A stretch of 39,192 nt of DNA, from contig CAJXBY010000003.1 in the NCBI GenBank assembly GCA_913051905.1, positions 1-39,192 of the forward strand, given 5' to 3'. Shown piece after piece: positions 17,684-25,086 of the stretch. The position numbers and the translations under genes were made by a program. The notes beneath the pieces are model-generated. The model was not told the DNA's origin. It made no database searches and saw nothing but the letters and a program-made list of their open reading frames with translations. Position 1 is the stretch's first letter, and each line of letters starts with the position of its first letter. This DNA is from an uncultured Gammaproteobacteria bacterium (lineage in GTDB: Bacteria; Pseudomonadota; Gammaproteobacteria; Arenicellales; UBA868).

Positions 17684-19153
17684 TCAGCTCCCAGGTGTTC
17701 CAGGGTTGCGCAGTACCCGTCCCGTCCTGGAACCGGTGCCGACTCCGTTTCGCCAGGCGATCGTGCCATTCACGATCACGCAATCAATACCTGCTGCGAC
17801 ACGGGTCGGCTGTTCGAACGTTGCTGAATCCGCAATTTGTGACTGATCGAAAACGACGAGATCAGCAAAGGATCCAGCCTCGATGACGCCGCGGTCGGCA
17901 ATGCCGAAAGTCTTTGCCGAGAGTCCAGTCATTTTGCGCACCGCCTCCGGAAGAGGGAACAACCGGCGGTCCCTGCTGTAGTGGCCGAGGACACGGGGAA
18001 ACGTGCCCCACAGCCGTGGATGGGGGTGCTCGTCATGCGGAATACCATCCGATCCGATCATACCCATCGGATGGGCCAGAATTCTCTCGACGTCCTCCTC
18101 TTCCATGCAGAAGTAGATGCCGCCACCCGGCTGCAGACGCGCCATGGCTTCAGCCAGGCTGGTGTCCCATTCAGCAGCAATGTCCGCCAGATCACGGCCG
18201 CCAGCTTCAGGAACCGCGGCAGACCAGCTGACGATGATTCGCCGTGAAAGCTCGATCAACTCCTCCAGCAGGACCGTTGAGCCCGCGACATACGGATAGA
18301 CATCAAAACCAACCGGCTGTTCGGCCCCCGCGGCTTCAATGCACGCTAGAGACTCGGCGCTTCGACCCCATACCGCCTCGCTCTGGCACTTGTGATGGGA
18401 GATCACCACCGTGCACCCCGCCCGCCGGGCCGTTTCAAAAGTTTCATCCAGCGATTCGAAGAGCTGGTCTCCTTCGTTCCGCATGTGGGTAGCATAGATA
18501 CCACGAAAAGCCGGCAGCTCCTTGGCCAGTGCTTGGACCTCGGTCGCCGGCGCCGCCTTGTTGGGTGGGTAGAACAGTCCGGTGGAAAACCCACCCGCTC
18601 CCGCCGCGAGACTCTCGCGTAGGAGCGTCCGCATCGTACCGATCTCGGCCTCGGTCGCCGGTCGGTCCAGCCGGTCCAGTGCTGCACAGCGCAGTGTCGA
18701 GTGACCGATCAAGGGCAATGCGTTGATTGACGCAGGACGTCGCTCGAGCTCTGCTGCATAGGCCCCGTAGCTCGGAAATCGTGCACTGTCTACATCCCCA
18801 GGGAACACCAGGTCCAGGGGCGGTGGGGGTGTTCTGTCACTGACCCAGGGTGACAAGCTGACACCGCAGTTTCCGACCACCACGGTGGTCACTCCCTGGC
18901 TGAGCTTGGGTGTCACTTCGGGGTTGGCAAGCAGCAGGCGATCGTCATGGGTGTGTACATCGATGAAGCCCGGGGTAACAACCTTGTCGCTCGCATCAAT
19001 GACCGAATCGGCCTTTACGCTGGCAAGGTCACCAAGCGCGACAATACGATCACCCTGAAGGGCGATATCCGCTTTTCTTGCAGCCGCGCCGGTACCATCG
19101 ATAACTTCGCCGCCCGTGATCAGCAGATCACAACGTTCTAGTTCTGCGCTCAT
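17684..19153 (-). CDS. N-acyl-D-amino-acid deacylase (D-aminoacylase family)
   Basis: A 489-residue amidohydrolase that releases the D-amino acid from an N-acyl-D-amino acid. The motifs fit the D-aminoacylase branch: DVHTHDD (H67, H69), VVGNCGVSLSP with its metal-bridging cysteine, THMRNEGD, ISHHK, and GSDGIPHDEHPHPRLWGTFPR near the end of the barrel, followed by PLPEAVRKMTGLSAKTFG. It lies between the NHL protein and the M19 relative in one operon, with stop and start only a few bases apart. ATG 19153 is preferred over a TTG at 19177 because it starts right at the first beta-strand; both have only weak ribosome-binding signals. The acyl and amino-acid preferences are not determined. Confidence 0.92.
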   Translation of the reverse strand: MSAELERCDLLITGGEVIDGTGAAARKADIALQGDRIVALGDLASVKADSVIDASDKVVTPGFIDVHTHDDRLLLANPEVTPKLSQGVTTVVVGNCGVSLSPWVSDRTPPPPLDLVFPGDVDSARFPSYGAYAAELERRPASINALPLIGHSTLRCAALDRLDRPATEAEIGTMRTLLRESLAAGAGGFSTGLFYPPNKAAPATEVQALAKELPAFRGIYATHMRNEGDQLFESLDETFETARRAGCTVVISHHKCQSEAVWGRSAESLACIEAAGAEQPVGFDVYPYVAGSTVLLEELIELSRRIIVSWSAAVPEAGGRDLADIAAEWDTSLAEAMARLQPGGGIYFCMEEEDVERILAHPMGMIGSDGIPHDEHPHPRLWGTFPRVLGHYSRDRRLFPLPEAVRKMTGLSAKTFGIADRGVIEAGSFADLVVFDQSQIADSATFEQPTRVAAGIDCVIVNGTIAWRNGVGTGSRTGRVLRNPGTPGS

Positions 19154-19181
19154 GCTATGTCGTTCTCTTCGTTCCAAATCG

Positions 19182-20021
19182 TTACAACAGCGTCAATCGG
19201 GTGATGCAGTTCAATGGTGCGGTCTCGGCAAGGTACAGATTCCCGGCTGCGTCCCCGCCCACTCCGTGTGGCCCGAAGAGCACCGGCCGGCAGCGGCCGA
19301 TCAGCGTTCCATCCGGCGACAACATCGAGAGCCGTGGGATCTGATCGGTAACAAACACATTCCCATCTCGGTCCGCGTAGATGTCCATGGGATGATAGAA
19401 ATCCGACCATGACTCCAGGAATCGCCCTTGCAGGTCGAACAGCTGAACACGGTTGTTCTCGCGGTCTGCTACCAGCACCCGTTCGGCCGAATCGACCCAA
19501 ACCGCGTGCGGTGTTGTGAACTCTCCTGGACCGTCTCCGGGTCTGCCCCAAGAAAACCGGTATGTTCCGTCAGAGGAGAAACAGTGGACCCGCGAGTTGC
19601 CATAGCCGTCAGAGACATAGTAGTCCCCATTCGGCGCCTGGGCGATGTCGGTCGGGTGGTTGAATGGTTCATTGAGTCGCGGGCGATGTCTTTGACCCAG
19701 GCGAAAGCGTACGGTGCCTGAAGTCTCACAAGCTAAAATCTGATGGGCATCGCGGTCTACCAAAAGAACCAGATCATCAGTGGTGATAAAGATGCCGTGC
19801 GCATCGGAAAATTCCCCCTCACCCCAGCTGTCAACGAGCAGACCCTCCGAGTCAAACACCAGTACCGGAGGATTCGAGCGTTGAAAGACGTAAACCCGAT
19901 CGTTTGAATCAATCGCCAACTGACTCACCGGGCCGAACACCTGGCCATCGGGCAGTGTTCCCCAGGGACATTCCACAGCGTAGTCCCGGCCATTCATGGT
20001 CACCACCAGATCGTCACGCAT
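19182..20021 (-). CDS. NHL-repeat beta-propeller protein
   Basis: A 279-residue protein made almost entirely of NHL-type blades. The repeated pattern is hydrophobic strand, D-x-x-x-R/G-x-V/Y-V-x-D, then R-x-x-x-F; examples are DSNDRVYVFQRSN, NGDYYVSDGYGNSRVHCF, SAERVLVADRENNRVQLF and DGNVFVTDQ. Such propellers resemble the lyase domain of peptidylglycine alpha-amidating monooxygenase and various lactonases, but no catalytic set is obvious. There is no signal peptide or membrane segment. The start at 20021 is fixed by GGAGG five bases upstream; an earlier ATG at 20084 has none. It sits between the binding protein and the D-aminoacylase and may be a scaffold or an unrecognised enzyme of the same pathway. 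Confidence 0.82.
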   Translation of the reverse strand: MRDDLVVTMNGRDYAVECPWGTLPDGQVFGPVSQLAIDSNDRVYVFQRSNPPVLVFDSEGLLVDSWGEGEFSDAHGIFITTDDLVLLVDRDAHQILACETSGTVRFRLGQRHRPRLNEPFNHPTDIAQAPNGDYYVSDGYGNSRVHCFSSDGTYRFSWGRPGDGPGEFTTPHAVWVDSAERVLVADRENNRVQLFDLQGRFLESWSDFYHPMDIYADRDGNVFVTDQIPRLSMLSPDGTLIGRCRPVLFGPHGVGGDAAGNLYLAETAPLNCITRLTLL

Positions 20022-20097
20022 GACATCCTCCGAGTCGTTGGCCGGCACCGGATTTAAACCCCACATCCACTGGGCCGGCTCCATACAAACAGAAAGT

Positions 20098-20137
20098 AAA
20101 ACTAAAAGGCCACCATCCCGTGTTCGAGATGGTGGCC
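20098..20137 (-). terminator. Rho-independent terminator after binding protein 2
   Basis: A perfect 10-bp stem (GGCCACCATC 20108-20117 with GATGGTGGCC 20128-20137) and a 10-base loop are followed on the minus strand by TTTTAGTTTT (20107-20098). It lies between the binding-protein gene and the NHL gene and would let the binding protein be made in excess over the downstream enzymes. Confidence 0.85.
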
Positions 20138-20155
20138 TCGAATACCAACTATGCC

Positions 20156-20189
20156 GACCTGGGGCCAGAGATCGAACTGGCCTCAGGTC
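20156..20189 (-). repeat. 13-bp hairpin directly after binding protein 2
   Basis: Arms 20156-20168 and 20177-20189 pair over 13 positions with one G-T wobble around an 8-base loop, starting nine bases after the stop codon and before the terminator at 20098-20137. With no U-tract of its own, it is more likely a 3' mRNA-stabilising stem than a second terminator. Confidence 0.7.
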
Positions 20190-20198
20190 AAAACTTCA

Positions 20199-21794
20199 TT
20201 ATTTTTCGATGTTCCAGAAAAACGGCACCGGCGAGATCAGCACACCCTTGAGGGATGTGCGGTAGGCCGTTGGCTGGAACCACTGACCGTAGTTGACGTA
20301 CGGCACCACCTCGTAGGCCCGTTTCTGCAATGCGACACCGATCTCGACCTGCTTGGCGGGATCACTTTCCCGACTGAACTGATCACGCAGATCTTCCAGG
20401 GTCTTGTCGCACGGCCAGCCAAACCAGGCTTCTTCAACACAACCACCGGAGACGCCGATGTTCGCGATGGGCGAGGCCACGTCCGCGCCCGTGCTGTAGG
20501 TATGGAAAATGTTCCAGCCGCCATCCGCAATACTCTTGGTTTCAGCACGTCGGGAAGTCAGGGTACTCCAGTCCATCGCCTGCACTTCGACCTTGGCACC
20601 GATCTTCCGCAGCATTTGAGCCGTCACCAGGGATGCACCGTGCAACACCGGAATGTCGGTCGGGTCCATCAGAATCAGCGTTTCACCGTTGTAACCGCCC
20701 TCTTTGAGCAGCCTGCTTGCCTCCTCCAGATCCTGGTTCATCAAAGGACCGGCACCCACATCGGTATCCAGAGGCGTATCACACATGAAGTACGCACCGC
20801 AGGTACGCCAGAACTTCTCGTCGCCGATGATCGCCTGCAGGTAATCCGCCTGCTTGACCATGTGGAGCAACGCCTGGCGTGCTTTGGGATTATCAAATGG
20901 CGGATTCAGATGGTTCGGCCGCAACCAGCCCTGAGTCCCCAACGGGTCGATGACCTTGATCGTTATATCAGGGTTACCTTCCATCCCGGGCACCAGATCA
21001 GGAGACGGGGTCTCCCAGAAATCAATCTCGCCTGCGATCAGCGCGTTCATGGTGGTCGCCGGGTCAGGGATATACAGCCACTCGACTCTGTCGACATGAA
21101 CCACTTTGCCACCGGCAGCGTAGCTCGCGGGTTCGGAACGTGGCTTGTAATTGGTGTTTTTCTGATAAACGACTTTCGCACCCGGCATATAGGCATCTTT
21201 GTCGAACACAAAGGGTCCTGAACCGATGATCTCCGGTACGGGTTCGAAGGCGTCCGTCTTGGCCAGTCGTTCGGGCATCATGAACGGCACGTTGGACGAG
21301 ATCTTGCCCAATGAATCGAGCACCAGACCATAGGGTTCGTTGAGCTTGAGCGTGAAGGTCTTGTCGTCGTTAGCGGTCCAGGATGCAGTGAACTTCGCCA
21401 GTTTCTGTCCCATACCATCGCGCTTACCCCAGCGTTGGATACTGGCAATGCAGTCCGCCGATGTCACCGGCGCACCGTCATGCCACGCCAGGCCATCTCG
21501 CAGGGTGAATGTGTAGGTCAGGCCGTCGGCACTGACTTTCCACCCTTCGAGCATCTGCGGCTGTGGTTTTAGGTTCGAATCCATCGCGATCAGCGTGTCG
21601 TACACCATGTAACCGTGATTACGCGTGATGTAGGCCGTAGTCCAGATCGGATCGAGGTTCTTGAGATCCGCATGTGGCGCGACACGAAGCACTTTCTCCG
21701 CCATGGCAGACCCAGTACCGAGGCCTATCACCATGCTTGCAAGGACCGAACAGACACCGATCCTGAGAACATTTTTAAAGCGTTTTTTCAACAT
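20199..21794 (-). CDS. Peptide ABC transporter substrate-binding protein, complete paralogue
   Basis: A 531-residue periplasmic family 5 solute-binding protein. The start ATG at 21794 is fixed by GGAGGGAG six bases upstream and by a clean signal peptide: a basic MLKKRFKN start, a hydrophobic core around residues 11-28, and cleavage after AMA (about residue 32). The mature part has the DPIWTTAY segment, WHDGAPVTSADCIAS and the C-terminal PVPFFWN shared with the partial gene at 1-1461. The open frame continues 276 bases upstream without support. No permease or ATPase is adjacent, so it probably feeds the importer at 3212-7115 or one outside the window. It heads the operon NHL protein, D-aminoacylase, M19 relative, separated from them by a terminator. 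Confidence 0.94.
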   Translation of the reverse strand: MLKKRFKNVLRIGVCSVLASMVIGLGTGSAMAEKVLRVAPHADLKNLDPIWTTAYITRNHGYMVYDTLIAMDSNLKPQPQMLEGWKVSADGLTYTFTLRDGLAWHDGAPVTSADCIASIQRWGKRDGMGQKLAKFTASWTANDDKTFTLKLNEPYGLVLDSLGKISSNVPFMMPERLAKTDAFEPVPEIIGSGPFVFDKDAYMPGAKVVYQKNTNYKPRSEPASYAAGGKVVHVDRVEWLYIPDPATTMNALIAGEIDFWETPSPDLVPGMEGNPDITIKVIDPLGTQGWLRPNHLNPPFDNPKARQALLHMVKQADYLQAIIGDEKFWRTCGAYFMCDTPLDTDVGAGPLMNQDLEEASRLLKEGGYNGETLILMDPTDIPVLHGASLVTAQMLRKIGAKVEVQAMDWSTLTSRRAETKSIADGGWNIFHTYSTGADVASPIANIGVSGGCVEEAWFGWPCDKTLEDLRDQFSRESDPAKQVEIGVALQKRAYEVVPYVNYGQWFQPTAYRTSLKGVLISPVPFFWNIEK

Positions 21795-22277
21795 ATTTAA
21801 CTCCCTCCGTGAGGTGTTTCCAGTTTGGAAGAATGTGGGGATGACCGGTAAAACCGCTGCATCTTGCGGTTTCGATGTTACCCACCAAACAGCTAAAACT
21901 CCCGGTTCACTTCTACCATGAGTCTCCACACTCACGCAAGCAAACTCGTCGAATAAGCAACCGAGGACAAAGCCATATTCGTGGCCCTGTGGGGTAAATC
22001 CCTCCGAATATCGACAGACTTTGCATAAAACCTGTTGCCGTCTGTCCCAGGGCGGCGCGTTCTTGATCAAGCATTATTCCCCCCATCGGCACGACTTGCA
22101 GGCCTGTTAACTTACTAAAACGCGATAAGCGATCAGCGAAAAACCCCAGGGTCGGGGCAGAGTCGTTACCCGAGCGTCAATCCGGCCGGGCGTGCTCCGA
22201 TTCGGAGTAAAATCCGAGCGTTGTGCGGTACCGGTCCACATGCGACCCTTTAGGTCAACAACTACGCGAGACTGATT
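21795..22277. other. 483-base divergent intergenic region
   Basis: No gene is supported here. It must hold the promoters for the minus-strand binding-protein operon and the plus-strand FAH operon. Visible items are the Shine-Dalgarno of the binding protein at its left end, a 7-bp inverted repeat AAACCGC/GCGGTTT (21851-21857 with 21866-21872) followed by TTTT on the minus strand, and a TAAAAT box at 22208-22213 that lacks a matching -35. An open minus-strand frame runs to 22070 as an upstream extension of the binding protein but lacks coding signs. Confidence 0.6.
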
Positions 22278-23120
22278 ATGAAACTACTCCGCTACGGCCC
22301 AGCAGACGAGGAGAAACCTGGACTGCTCGATCAGGAGGGCAACATTCGCGACCTGTCATCAGTCATTGACGACATCGACGGAGAGACACTCTCTCCCGCA
22401 GCCCTCGAGCGACTGTCCAAAATCAAACCGGAATCTTTACCGGGCGTCACAGGTGAACCTCGGCTTGGCCCCTGTGTAGGGAAGATCGGTAAGCTTGTCT
22501 GCATCGGGCTCAACTACTCGGACCATGCCAAGGAGTCCGGCATGCCCATACCCACCGAACCGATCGTCTTCATGAAAGCCACCAGCGCCATCTCCGGACC
22601 TTACGACAACATCGAGCTGATCCGGGGTTCCCAGAAAACCGACTGGGAAGCCGAGCTTGGAATCGTGATTGGCTCGCACGCCAAGTATGTCAGCGAAGCC
22701 GATGCACTGGACCACGTGGCCGGCTACTGTGTCGTGAACGATGTTTCCGAGCGTCAGTGGCAACTCGAGCGACAGGGACAGTGGATCAAGGGCAAATCGG
22801 GCGACACCTATGGGCCCATCGGACCGTGGATGGTGACCCGAGACGAAGTCCCGGACCCGCAGGCGTTGGACATCTGGCTGGAGGTCAACGGGCACCGTTA
22901 CCAGCATGGCAGTACTGCCACGATGATCTTCTCTGCGCGGACTATCGTCTCGTATCTCAGCCAGTGTATGAGCCTGCAGCCCGGTGATGTGATTGCGACC
23001 GGTACACCGCCAGGTGTCGGCCAGGGCCAGGACCCCCAGGTTTTCCTGAAAGCAGGTGACGTCGTCACTCTAGGACTGGAAGGACTGGGGTCACAGCAAC
23101 AGACCGTCGTTGAGGTCTGA
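22278..23120 (+). CDS. Fumarylacetoacetate hydrolase (FAH) family protein
   Basis: A 280-residue member of the FAH superfamily, metal-dependent enzymes that cleave C-C bonds of acylpyruvates or isomerise and hydrolyse related keto acids (ureidoglycolate lyase or 2,4-diketo-3-deoxy acid hydrolase type). Seen are CIGLNYSDHAKE (residues 75-86), FMKATSAISGP, the metal-binding glutamates E124 and E126 in DWEAELG, D155 in NDVSERQ, a KGKSGDTYGPIGPW segment and the GDVIATGTPPGVG turn. A small N-terminal domain is present as in the ureidoglycolate-lyase-like subgroup. It is the first gene of a plus-strand operon with the cupin and the epimerase. The Shine-Dalgarno is weak. The exact substrate is unknown. 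Confidence 0.93.
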   Translation: MKLLRYGPADEEKPGLLDQEGNIRDLSSVIDDIDGETLSPAALERLSKIKPESLPGVTGEPRLGPCVGKIGKLVCIGLNYSDHAKESGMPIPTEPIVFMKATSAISGPYDNIELIRGSQKTDWEAELGIVIGSHAKYVSEADALDHVAGYCVVNDVSERQWQLERQGQWIKGKSGDTYGPIGPWMVTRDEVPDPQALDIWLEVNGHRYQHGSTATMIFSARTIVSYLSQCMSLQPGDVIATGTPPGVGQGQDPQVFLKAGDVVTLGLEGLGSQQQTVVEV

Positions 23121-23194
23121 ACCTGATCGGCCGCTGCCGGCACTGAGAGCTTCGTGACGCAGAGCACTGTCCGGGGTTAGGCCAAGGAGCGATT

Positions 23195-23959
23195 GTGAGC
23201 AATGTGGTCCGTTCATTCGTCGATGCGCTGGCCCTCGCCCTGCCGACGGCACCGACCCCCACCAACGCGCCTCGCGACGATACCTCACGAGGGCTCGAGG
23301 AGTTTCGCGTTGCACTATCCGCCGTGAACTGCGCCGAGAGCTCAGGCGACCACGCGAAGGGCGTGCCCGTAGAGGCGCAGACCTGGCTGCAGACAGCCCT
23401 GGACGCTGTCGAAGGCCCGCCCGCATTAGTCACCGCTGTTCGCGACGCGACCACCGCCGCGAGCTGGTACCAGATCTACGATTCCGGCCCTCGTGACGCT
23501 CATCCGGCATCGGAAGCATTCAAGACGCTCGCCGGCGGAATGTTCGCTGCCCAGATGATCGGCTCCCGCGGTCTGGTGAGAAGTGATGCCCTGCTCGCAG
23601 GACTGTTCCTGCTGGCGCCCGGTGTGCACTACCCGCTGCACCAGCATCCTGCTACGGAGATCTATTTCGGTGTATCGGGCGACATCCAGATCCAACACGG
23701 CCTGGCCGGAGAGGCGCGGACCCTGCGCCCGGGCGAGGTGTCCCTGACACCGTCGGACAGGCTGCACGCCCTGACGGTCGGTGCTTCCCCGGTGCTGTTG
23801 CTTTACTGCTGGCTGGGTGAGACTGCAACTCGCCAGTGGTGGTGGCGTCAGGACAGTGAAGGCCACTGGCACCGGGATGCCTATGAGAGAACCGCCCGTG
23901 CCTCTTGGGAACGGACAGCAAGTGAAGCCGTCCCGGAGGACATACTGGCCAGGCAATGA
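23195..23959 (+). CDS. DMSP-lyase-like cupin (DddL/DddQ-type superfamily)
   Basis: A 254-residue protein with an all-helical N-terminal half and a C-terminal cupin. The cupin motif reads GVHYPLHQHPATEIYFGVSG (residues 143-162), giving H149, H151, E155 and Y157 as likely metal-site residues, with H191 in the second motif (DRLHAL). This spacing and the PLHxHPAxExY wording resemble cupin DMSP lyases (DddL, DddQ, DddW), which cleave dimethylsulfoniopropionate to DMS and acrylate. The preceding ASWYQIY block also resembles DddQ/DddL. The GTG start at 23195 has AAGGAG five bases upstream. No acrylate-handling genes (AcuI, AcuN or PrpE-like) are nearby, so it could instead be a cupin lyase with another substrate. 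Certain as a cupin, probable as this superfamily, open as to activity. Confidence 0.72.
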   Translation: MSNVVRSFVDALALALPTAPTPTNAPRDDTSRGLEEFRVALSAVNCAESSGDHAKGVPVEAQTWLQTALDAVEGPPALVTAVRDATTAASWYQIYDSGPRDAHPASEAFKTLAGGMFAAQMIGSRGLVRSDALLAGLFLLAPGVHYPLHQHPATEIYFGVSGDIQIQHGLAGEARTLRPGEVSLTPSDRLHALTVGASPVLLLYCWLGETATRQWWWRQDSEGHWHRDAYERTARASWERTASEAVPEDILARQ

Positions 23960-24045
23960 CTCGGTGAAGATAATGCATCTGTCACCACCAGCTGCCTGGG
24001 TCAACCTTTTTACTTTCCCTTGTTCATATACCGCAGGAACCTGCC

Positions 24046-25011
24046 ATGGCTGAAGAACATTTTTTTGTAACCGGTGCAATGGGCTGCATCGGCGCCTGGG
24101 TCGTTCGCAACCTGGTTAAGGACGGCAACGGTGTGAGCGTTTTCGATCTCAGTACCGATCGGCATCGTCTTGAACTGATCATGGACGTGGAAGAACTCTC
24201 CCGGGTCCAGTTCATTCACGGCGACTTGACCGAGAGCGATGCCGTGGCCGGGGCACTCAAGGACTCAGGATCCACGCACATCATCCATCTTGGTGCCCTG
24301 CAGGTGCCGTTCTGCAAAGCCGATCCTCCGCTGGGCGCCGCGGTCAACGTCGTCGGCACGGTGAACCTGTTCGAGGCAGCCATCAAGGCCGACATCGGCC
24401 AACTGGTCTATGCCAGCAGCGTGGGGGTCTACGGGCCCAAAGACATGTACCCCGGGAAACTGCTCCAGCACGACTCACCGCTCTATCCGATCAACCACTA
24501 TGGCGTCTACAAGCAGGCCAACGAAGGCAGCGCACGTATCTACTGGCTGGACAACCAGATTGCCAGCATCGGCTTCAGACCGTACACGGTGTATGGTCCA
24601 GGGCGTGACCAGGGAATGACGTCGACCCCGACACAGGCCATGCTAGCTGCCGTACGGGGAGAGCCCTATCACATCAGCTTCGGCGGATACAACGGCTTCC
24701 AGTACGTGGACGATATCGCCCGGCTGTTTATCCAGGCTGCGCGTAGCACTCTCGAAGGCGCAGAGGTTTTTAATATCAGCGGTGCTGTTGCGCACATGAG
24801 CGAGGTCGTGGCGGCCATCCACAAAGTCCTGCCGGATGCCGAAATCACGCACGAAGACACCCCACTACCCTTTCCCGACGGGCAGACCGACGGCGAACTG
24901 CGTGACCGGCTCGGTACAATTCCGGATACTCCGCTGACCGAAGGCGTGGCTCGGACCCTCAGCCATTTTCAGACCGCGGTCGCAGACGGCCGCCTGCCGC
25001 GCCGGGCATAA
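24046..25011 (+). CDS. NAD-dependent epimerase/dehydratase (extended SDR)
   Basis: A 321-residue extended SDR. The Rossmann motif is GAMGCIG (residues 10-16), an aspartate at the end of strand 2 (FDLS) suggests NAD(H), the catalytic serine lies in YASSVGVYG (122-130), and the catalytic pair is Y152/K156. GFRPYTVYGPGRDQG and the substrate-domain FQYVDDIAR are typical of UDP-sugar epimerases, but the family also includes lactone-forming uronate or hexose dehydrogenases. AGGAA lies before the ATG. It is the last gene of the FAH/cupin operon and is convergent with the amidase. An isolated sugar-nucleotide role is unlikely in this catabolic setting (inference). Confidence 0.9.
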   Translation: MAEEHFFVTGAMGCIGAWVVRNLVKDGNGVSVFDLSTDRHRLELIMDVEELSRVQFIHGDLTESDAVAGALKDSGSTHIIHLGALQVPFCKADPPLGAAVNVVGTVNLFEAAIKADIGQLVYASSVGVYGPKDMYPGKLLQHDSPLYPINHYGVYKQANEGSARIYWLDNQIASIGFRPYTVYGPGRDQGMTSTPTQAMLAAVRGEPYHISFGGYNGFQYVDDIARLFIQAARSTLEGAEVFNISGAVAHMSEVVAAIHKVLPDAEITHEDTPLPFPDGQTDGELRDRLGTIPDTPLTEGVARTLSHFQTAVADGRLPRRA

Positions 25012-25017
25012 CCGGAA

Positions 25018-25032
25018 CGCTGACGGTCAGCG
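25018..25032. repeat. 15-base palindrome between convergent genes
   Basis: CGCTGAC and GTCAGCG are perfectly complementary around a single G, directly after the epimerase stop. A one-base loop cannot fold as RNA without opening the stem and there is no T-run, so this is not a classical terminator. It is noted as the only structure in the short convergent gap at 25012-25086. Confidence 0.4.
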
Positions 25033-25086
25033 CCGCTGGGGCCCCGGCCTCGCCGACTGCTCCTTAACCCCCTTCACCCGTTGAAC

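Noticed and set aside
20151..21221. 356-codon plus-strand open frame antisense to binding protein 2
   Set aside because: It starts inside the terminator hairpins and mirrors the binding-protein gene; no domain is recognisable.
21795..22070. Upstream extension of binding protein 2 by 92 codons
   Set aside because: The signal peptide and GGAGGGAG place the start at 21794; the extension would bury the signal peptide inside the protein.
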